Origin: JBLHLB01 sp047618505
Lineage (GTDB): Bacteria; Planctomycetota; UBA1135; GCA-002686595
NCBI GenBank assembly: GCA_047618505.1
Contig: JBLHLB010000131.1
Location: forward strand, 1 to 10,013
DNA length: 10,013 bases
Direction: 5' to 3'
In this document: piece by piece, positions 6,941-10,013 of the stretch
How the letters are laid out: every line of letters begins with the position of its first letter
Numbering within the stretch: position 1 is the stretch's first letter
The notes under the pieces: generated by a model
Seen by the model: the letters and a program-made list of their open reading frames with translations, nothing else
The model's database searches: none
What the model was told of the DNA's origin: nothing
Position numbers and translations under genes: made by a program

Positions 6941-7921
6941 TTACTTGGCGTCGGGCTCGATGTGCCCGCCGAATTGTTTGCGCATGGCCGAGAGGACTCG
7001 GTCTGCGAAGGTGGGATTGCGGCGCGAGCGGAAGCGCGCGAAGAGAGAGGCCGTCAGGACGGGGGCAGGTGTCGACTGCTCGATGGCCGACTGAACGGTC
7101 CAGCGCCCTTCGCCGGAGTCGGATACGAACCCGGAGTACTCTTCGAGGTTCGGGCTCTCCGCCAGGGCGATGGCGGTTAGATCAAGGAGCCAGGATCCGA
7201 CGACGCTTCCGCGACGCCAGAGTTCGGCTACATCGCCCAGGTTGATGTCGTAGCGAATATCCTCGGGTACATCCTCGCCTCCGGCGTCCTTGAGAATGTC
7301 GAATCCCTCGCCGTAGGCTTGCATCAAGCCGTACTCGATCCCGTTGTGGATCATCTTGACGTAGTGACCGGCGCCGACGCCACCACAGTGCATGTAGCCC
7401 TCTTGGGCGGTGCCCTTGCCCGGAGCGCGTCCCGCGGAGGGTTTGATGTCGCCCTGTCCTGGGGCCAGCGTCTTGAGGGCGGGTTCCAGCAGAGCGAAGG
7501 CTTCGGCCACGGCGCCGACCATTAGGCAATAGCCGCGCTCCAGACCCCAGACTCCGCCGCTTGTGCCGGCGTCGGCGTAGAGCACACCGCGGGTGGCCAG
7601 CTCTTTCGCGCGCCGCACATCGTCCTTGAAGAAGCTGTTACCGCCGTCGACGATCAGGTCGCCGGGCTGACACAAGGCACCGATGGACTGAACCACGTGT
7701 TCTGTCGGGGCGCCACTGGGCACCATGACCCAGAAGACGCGCGGACCCTCGAGCTTCCCGTAGGCATCTTCGAGGGAGTCCGCCGGGATCGCACCGTCGG
7801 CGGCAACGTCGACCACGGCTGTGGGGTCGAGGTCGAACACGACCACTTCATGGCCACCGCGCATCAGGCGCCGAGCCATATTGGCGCCCATGCGCCCAAG
7901 TCCAATCATCGCGAGCTTCAT
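6941..7921 (-). CDS. gnd: 6-phosphogluconate dehydrogenase, decarboxylating (short, NAD-type)
   Basis: Converts 6-phosphogluconate to ribulose-5-phosphate and CO2 with reduction of a nicotinamide cofactor. The 326-residue length marks the short form, not the roughly 470-residue long form of enteric bacteria. Visible motifs are the Rossmann loop 'IGLGRMGANMARRL' (6-19), 'DGGNSFFKDD' (92-101), 'DAGTSGGVWGLERGYCLMVG' (117-136), and the catalytic region 'GHYVKMIHNGIEYG' with K189 and N193. Strand 2 ends in 'VVFDLD'. The acidic D30 at the position that contacts the adenosine ribose, in place of the Asn-Arg-Thr found in NADP enzymes, suggests a preference for NAD+ (inferred). ATG 7921 has a good AAGGAG site. 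It is the first gene of the operon with zwf and pgl, 103 bp downstream of msrA. Confidence 0.95.
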   Translation of the reverse strand: MKLAMIGLGRMGANMARRLMRGGHEVVVFDLDPTAVVDVAADGAIPADSLEDAYGKLEGPRVFWVMVPSGAPTEHVVQSIGALCQPGDLIVDGGNSFFKDDVRRAKELATRGVLYADAGTSGGVWGLERGYCLMVGAVAEAFALLEPALKTLAPGQGDIKPSAGRAPGKGTAQEGYMHCGGVGAGHYVKMIHNGIEYGLMQAYGEGFDILKDAGGEDVPEDIRYDINLGDVAELWRRGSVVGSWLLDLTAIALAESPNLEEYSGFVSDSGEGRWTVQSAIEQSTPAPVLTASLFARFRSRRNPTFADRVLSAMRKQFGGHIEPDAK

Positions 7922-7927
7922 CGCAGT

Positions 7928-7933
7928 CTCCTT
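7928..7933 (-). promoter_or_regulatory. Ribosome binding site of gnd
   Basis: AAGGAG on the minus strand, six bases before the ATG at 7921. It is the strongest Shine-Dalgarno sequence in the window, at the head of the pentose-phosphate operon. Confidence 0.75.
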
Positions 7934-8024
7934 GGTGTGCTGGGTCGGCGAAGTGGCCAGCCCACCGCCCAGGGTGCGAACCCCGGGGGTCCAAGGAAAG
8001 CGGGGAGGCGGAAAGGTGCCTCGA

Positions 8025-8795
8025 TTACCGCTTGAGGTTCAACTTGTCGAGCTTCGGTGCGATGACCGCGCGGCAATAACCTGCTTGGCTGTTGTTGCGG
8101 TAGTAGTCCTGGTGCTTGTCCTCGCCCCGGTAGAAGGTGGCGGCTTCCGTGATCTCGGTCACGATCGGGTCGGAGAAATCCGGTTGCGCCCCTCGCATGG
8201 AGACTTCGGCCGCCTCTCGCTGGGTCTCGGAGTGATAGAAAATCGCCGACCGATACTGCGTGCCGACGTCCGCGCCCTGACGGTTCAGGGTCGTCGGGTC
8301 GTGCAGCCTCCAGAACCACGCCAGAAGGTGCTCCACCGGCAAAACCTTGGGGTCGAACTTCACTTGGACGACTTCCGCATGTCCCGTCCTGCCCGTGCAA
8401 ATTTCCGCGTAGGAGGGATTCAGGGTCGACCCGCCCATATAGCCGGAGACAACATCGCGAACCCCTTCAATCTGTTCCAGGACCGCCTCGGTGCACCAAA
8501 AGCAGCCGGAGCCGAGGGTTATGGTTTCCAGTCCGGAGGAATCGGAATTGGTGGAGGCGTCGGAAATGTCCATGGCGTTGGTCCTGTCAATGGCTGCGGA
8601 GGCGGTTCCTTCCGCAAGGGGAGGGGCGTTCGAGGTCACAGGATCGGCGCCCGCATCCTGTGTTTCGGCGTTGTCGGGCAGGTCTCTCGTCTCGGCTTCG
8701 CCGCCGGAGGTGTCACTCGAGCAGCCGGCCAGTAAGGCCATCGCCGCGAGGGTCGCGGACAGAACGATCGGGGAGAGCAGTGCAGAGCGGGCCAT
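8025..8795 (-). CDS. msrA: Peptide methionine sulfoxide reductase A, lipoprotein form
   Basis: Reduces methionine-(S)-sulfoxide in proteins. The 256-residue product begins with a lipoprotein signal peptide ending in the lipobox 'LLAGC' (Cys25), so it should be exported and membrane-anchored. A Ser/Thr/Ala/Asp-rich, probably disordered linker covers about residues 26-88. The MsrA domain follows: 'GSGCFWCTEAVLE' with catalytic Cys98, 'GVRDVVSGYMGG', 'TGHAEVVQVKFDP', 'DVGTQYRSAIFYH' and 'HQDYYRNN'. Cys241 near the C-terminus is a probable resolving cysteine. No MsrB domain or neighbouring msrB is present. The ATG at 8795 has GAGGAA (8800-8805) just upstream. The stop lies 103 bp before gnd on the same strand; the two could be co-transcribed or gnd could have its own promoter. 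An exported enzyme needs an extracytoplasmic electron donor, none of which is encoded here. Confidence 0.93.
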   Translation of the reverse strand: MARSALLSPIVLSATLAAMALLAGCSSDTSGGEAETRDLPDNAETQDAGADPVTSNAPPLAEGTASAAIDRTNAMDISDASTNSDSSGLETITLGSGCFWCTEAVLEQIEGVRDVVSGYMGGSTLNPSYAEICTGRTGHAEVVQVKFDPKVLPVEHLLAWFWRLHDPTTLNRQGADVGTQYRSAIFYHSETQREAAEVSMRGAQPDFSDPIVTEITEAATFYRGEDKHQDYYRNNSQAGYCRAVIAPKLDKLNLKR

Positions 8796-8919
8796 GGGTT
8801 TCCTCGGGCAGATGGATCTTCGGGGGTCGCCTCGTCCAAGCAGGTGGCGAATCGTAGTGTTTGTTCGGAGAGTACTGTGTTCCCGTGACCATCAACTGAA
8901 CTCCCCTTGGTTCGAATTC

Positions 8920-9004
8920 GGTGTTGCCCCCAAGCACCGGGGCGTCCCATCGACCGTTGCCGATGGAGCGCCCCCGCCTCGCACTGACCCGTGTCTAGGC
9001 GAGG
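8920..9004. terminator. Three tandem stem-loops between lipoprotein gene and msrA
   Basis: In the 227-bp gap between the two minus-strand lipoprotein genes there are three adjacent hairpins. 8920-8925 pairs with 8933-8938 (6 bp, one G-T). 8939-8952 pairs with 8961-8974 (12 Watson-Crick pairs, one G-T, one mismatch, 8-base loop), the strongest of the three. 8977-8982 pairs with 8999-9004 (6 bp). They begin 19 bp after the stop of the small lipoprotein gene in its direction of reading, so they probably form its 3' end. No U-run follows, so factor-dependent termination or transcript protection is as likely as intrinsic termination. A weak -10-like TACGAT for msrA lies at 8851-8856. Confidence 0.45.
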
Positions 9005-9022
9005 GGCTCAGGATTCCGTGGC

Positions 9023-9457
9023 CTACTGAACCAGCGCAGTGACCTTTTCGAGGATGGGCTTGAGCACGGCCATGATCGAGTCGTCGCCGGAAAACTTCTC
9101 CGTCAGACCCGAGACCATTCCACCGAGACTGCTCATGTCGGGCATCTTGTCACCGAGAAGATCCTTCATCGCGCCCATCTTTTCCATCAGGGGCCCAAAG
9201 GTATCGGCGAAGTTTTGGGCCGTGGCGAGGTCCTTGATACCGCTAAGCCCCTCCGTCATGGATGCGGTTGCGCCGGAGAACTTCTCCTTCACCTGATCGA
9301 GATTGAGCGAGGACAGGTCGATGTCCCCGATGCTCTCGAGCACGTTGCTACCGGCCTCCATCACACCGTCCTTGATGTCGCTTGCGTCGACATCGCCGCT
9401 GCAGGCGGGGGTGAGGAACAGAGCGGGGACGAGCAGCAGAGAGGTGATTGACTTCAT
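9023..9457 (-). CDS. Small helical lipoprotein of unknown function
   Basis: I do not recognise this 144-residue protein. It has a short basic N-terminus, a hydrophobic segment (about 5-17) and a lipobox 'LTPAC' with Cys19, followed by Ser-Gly-Asp. It should therefore be an exported lipoprotein; Asp is at mature position +4, not +2. The mature part is rich in Met, Lys, Asp, Leu and Gly and looks like a series of amphipathic helices. A small internal echo occurs, 'KEKFSG' at 57-62 and 'TEKFSG' at 119-124, suggesting two related helical halves. There are no further cysteines and no catalytic motif. The ATG at 9457 is supported by the signal peptide; no Shine-Dalgarno sequence is visible. It is on the same strand as msrA, 227 bp upstream, and divergent from the gene at 9778. 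Confidence 0.75.
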   Translation of the reverse strand: MKSITSLLLVPALFLTPACSGDVDASDIKDGVMEAGSNVLESIGDIDLSSLNLDQVKEKFSGATASMTEGLSGIKDLATAQNFADTFGPLMEKMGAMKDLLGDKMPDMSSLGGMVSGLTEKFSGDDSIMAVLKPILEKVTALVQ

Positions 9458-9485
9458 GGAATAAGTGTCGGGAATATCTGGATGA

Positions 9486-9500
9486 CCGGATGCGATCCGG
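9486..9500. promoter_or_regulatory. Operator-like inverted repeat in lipoprotein gene leader
   Basis: CCGGAT-GCG-ATCCGG is a perfect 6+3+6 inverted repeat, 29 bp upstream of the lipoprotein start. A -10-like TAGAAT lies on the minus strand at 9524-9529, with no good -35 partner. If that promoter is real, the repeat would sit in the early transcribed region. It could be an operator or a small hairpin. Confidence 0.25.
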
Positions 9501-9637
9501 CGAGACGGTCGATCGAGCCAGTGATTCTAACCGAACAATTCCCCTCGCGGTTTGCGGTGCTCCCTCTCCTGGGTGGCCGCTAGCATGGGGCCCCTGGTCG
9601 GCCGACATTTGCGGCTTCCCCAGACAACGTGAGCGTT

Positions 9638-9752
9638 CCGCGTAAAGCGGCGCCTCTGGAGCACCCAGATGCCTTTACGCAATTCTCCGGGAGGCGCGGA
9701 GTCCCCGGATTTTGCCGATTCCGCGCCTTGCAGGGGTGGCGAATGAGCCACT
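9638..9752 (+). promoter_or_regulatory. Structured leader upstream of the ADI-related gene
   Basis: This stretch of the 320-bp divergent intergenic region holds several stem-loops. 9640-9647 pairs perfectly with 9673-9680 (8 bp) and encloses 9655-9659 with 9665-9669 (5 bp). 9691-9703 pairs with 9717-9729 (13 bp, two G-T). 9736-9740 pairs with 9747-9751 (5 bp). Two competing pairings exist: 9638-9641 with 9647-9650 excludes the first stem, and TCCGGG 9686-9691 with CCCGGA 9704-9709 competes with the large hairpin. This could be an attenuator or ligand-sensing leader for the gene at 9778, or simply terminator-like DNA between divergent genes. It matches no riboswitch consensus I can recognise. 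The rest of 9458-9777 holds nothing clear. Confidence 0.4.
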
Positions 9753-9777
9753 GGGGCCCTTGTCCTTTTCCTCAAAA

Positions 9778-10013
9778 ATGAACACTACGTCGATCCTTGG
9801 ATATGAGTCGAACACGGCACCGGCACTCATGCTTCTTCGTCCTGGGGCCTTTGGGCCCAACGCAGAAACAGCGGGGACGAATACGATGCAGGGAGACTGC
9901 TCGGCGCCCGAGAGCGAAATCGCGGCGGCTGCCCGGATAGAGCACGACGGCCTCGAATCTGCGCTGCGTGCAGCGGGTGTGCGCACCCTTCTGATCGAGG
10001 ACACCCCCGATCC
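9778..10013 (+). CDS. Arginine deiminase-related / amidinotransferase-fold protein (CtlX-like), 5' partial
   Basis: An open frame from ATG 9778 runs off the window after 78 codons. After a variable N-terminus it reads 'MLLRPGAFGPNAETAGTN', then 'ALRAAGVRTLLIEDTPDP'. This order (a Met-x-Arg-Pro strand with a following Asn-x-Glu-Thr-Ala, then an alanine-rich helix and a strand ending in Glu-Asp-Thr-Pro-Asp) fits the start of the arginine-deiminase-related hydrolases, which include citrulline-utilisation CtlX and relatives of dimethylarginine dimethylaminohydrolase. These enzymes act on guanidino or ureido substrates through a catalytic cysteine near the C-terminus, outside this window, so activity cannot be judged. 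The start is uncertain: no Shine-Dalgarno sequence precedes 9778, and an in-frame GTG lies at 9736. A structured region lies just upstream. Confidence 0.65.
   Translation, partial: MNTTSILGYESNTAPALMLLRPGAFGPNAETAGTNTMQGDCSAPESEIAAAARIEHDGLESALRAAGVRTLLIEDTPD

Noticed and set aside
7821..8735. Long + strand open frame (304 codons) opposite msrA and the 5' end of gnd
   Set aside because: It lies antisense to two unmistakable genes, is Arg/Gly/Val-rich with no domain, and is explained by stop-poor GC-rich antisense frames.
8491..9042. Open + strand frame (183 codons) running from inside msrA through the tandem hairpins
   Set aside because: It is antisense to msrA's signal peptide and linker, its product is Ser/Glu/Pro-rich with no domain, and it would translate through strong stem-loops.
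9752..9860. Several GGGCCC palindromes around the start of the partial gene
   Set aside because: They have no regular spacing or orientation and are expected in GC-rich DNA; two lie inside coding sequence.

Overview
This window looks like ordinary chromosomal DNA from a moderately high-GC, Gram-negative-type bacterium. Two products have lipobox signal peptides, and a sensor kinase has a predicted extracytoplasmic domain. The phylum cannot be fixed from the sequence. The 'GVLHNVGN' kinase type and the shortage of Shine-Dalgarno sequences would suit Planctomycetota, Myxococcota or a relative, but that is a weak inference.

Layout. Positions 1-379 hold no convincing gene. They carry a long imperfect palindrome (1-82) and a perfect 16-bp GC-rich hairpin (174-209), probably the terminator of something upstream. 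Positions 380-4651 (+ strand) form a signalling cluster: a small two-helix membrane protein with a HAMP-like tail, a membrane sensor histidine kinase with an unusual H-box, and a soluble REC-HisKA-HATPase-REC hybrid kinase. None contains a DNA-binding or enzymatic output domain, so the signal probably leaves the cluster through a partner encoded elsewhere.

Positions 4633-7921 (- strand) are a compact oxidative pentose-phosphate operon read gnd -> zwf -> pgl. It encodes all three enzymes from glucose-6-phosphate to ribulose-5-phosphate, with an 8-bp gap and then a 4-bp ATGA overlap. Its last gene converges on the hybrid kinase gene, and the two 3' ends overlap by 19 bp.

Upstream of gnd, on the same strand, are a lipoprotein form of methionine sulfoxide reductase A (8025-8795) and a small helical lipoprotein of unknown function (9023-9457). 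The 227-bp gap between them contains three tandem stem-loops. At the right edge, a divergent + strand gene begins at about 9778 and runs off the window. Its N-terminus resembles arginine-deiminase-related (amidinotransferase-fold, CtlX-like) proteins. Its upstream region contains several strong, partly mutually exclusive hairpins and is the best candidate here for an undescribed cis-regulatory RNA.

The core genes are conventional. I see no CRISPR array, tRNA, rRNA, transposase or phage gene. The items most worth a second look are the structured leader at 9638-9752, the terminal palindrome, the composition of the three-gene phosphorelay, and the orphan lipoprotein.
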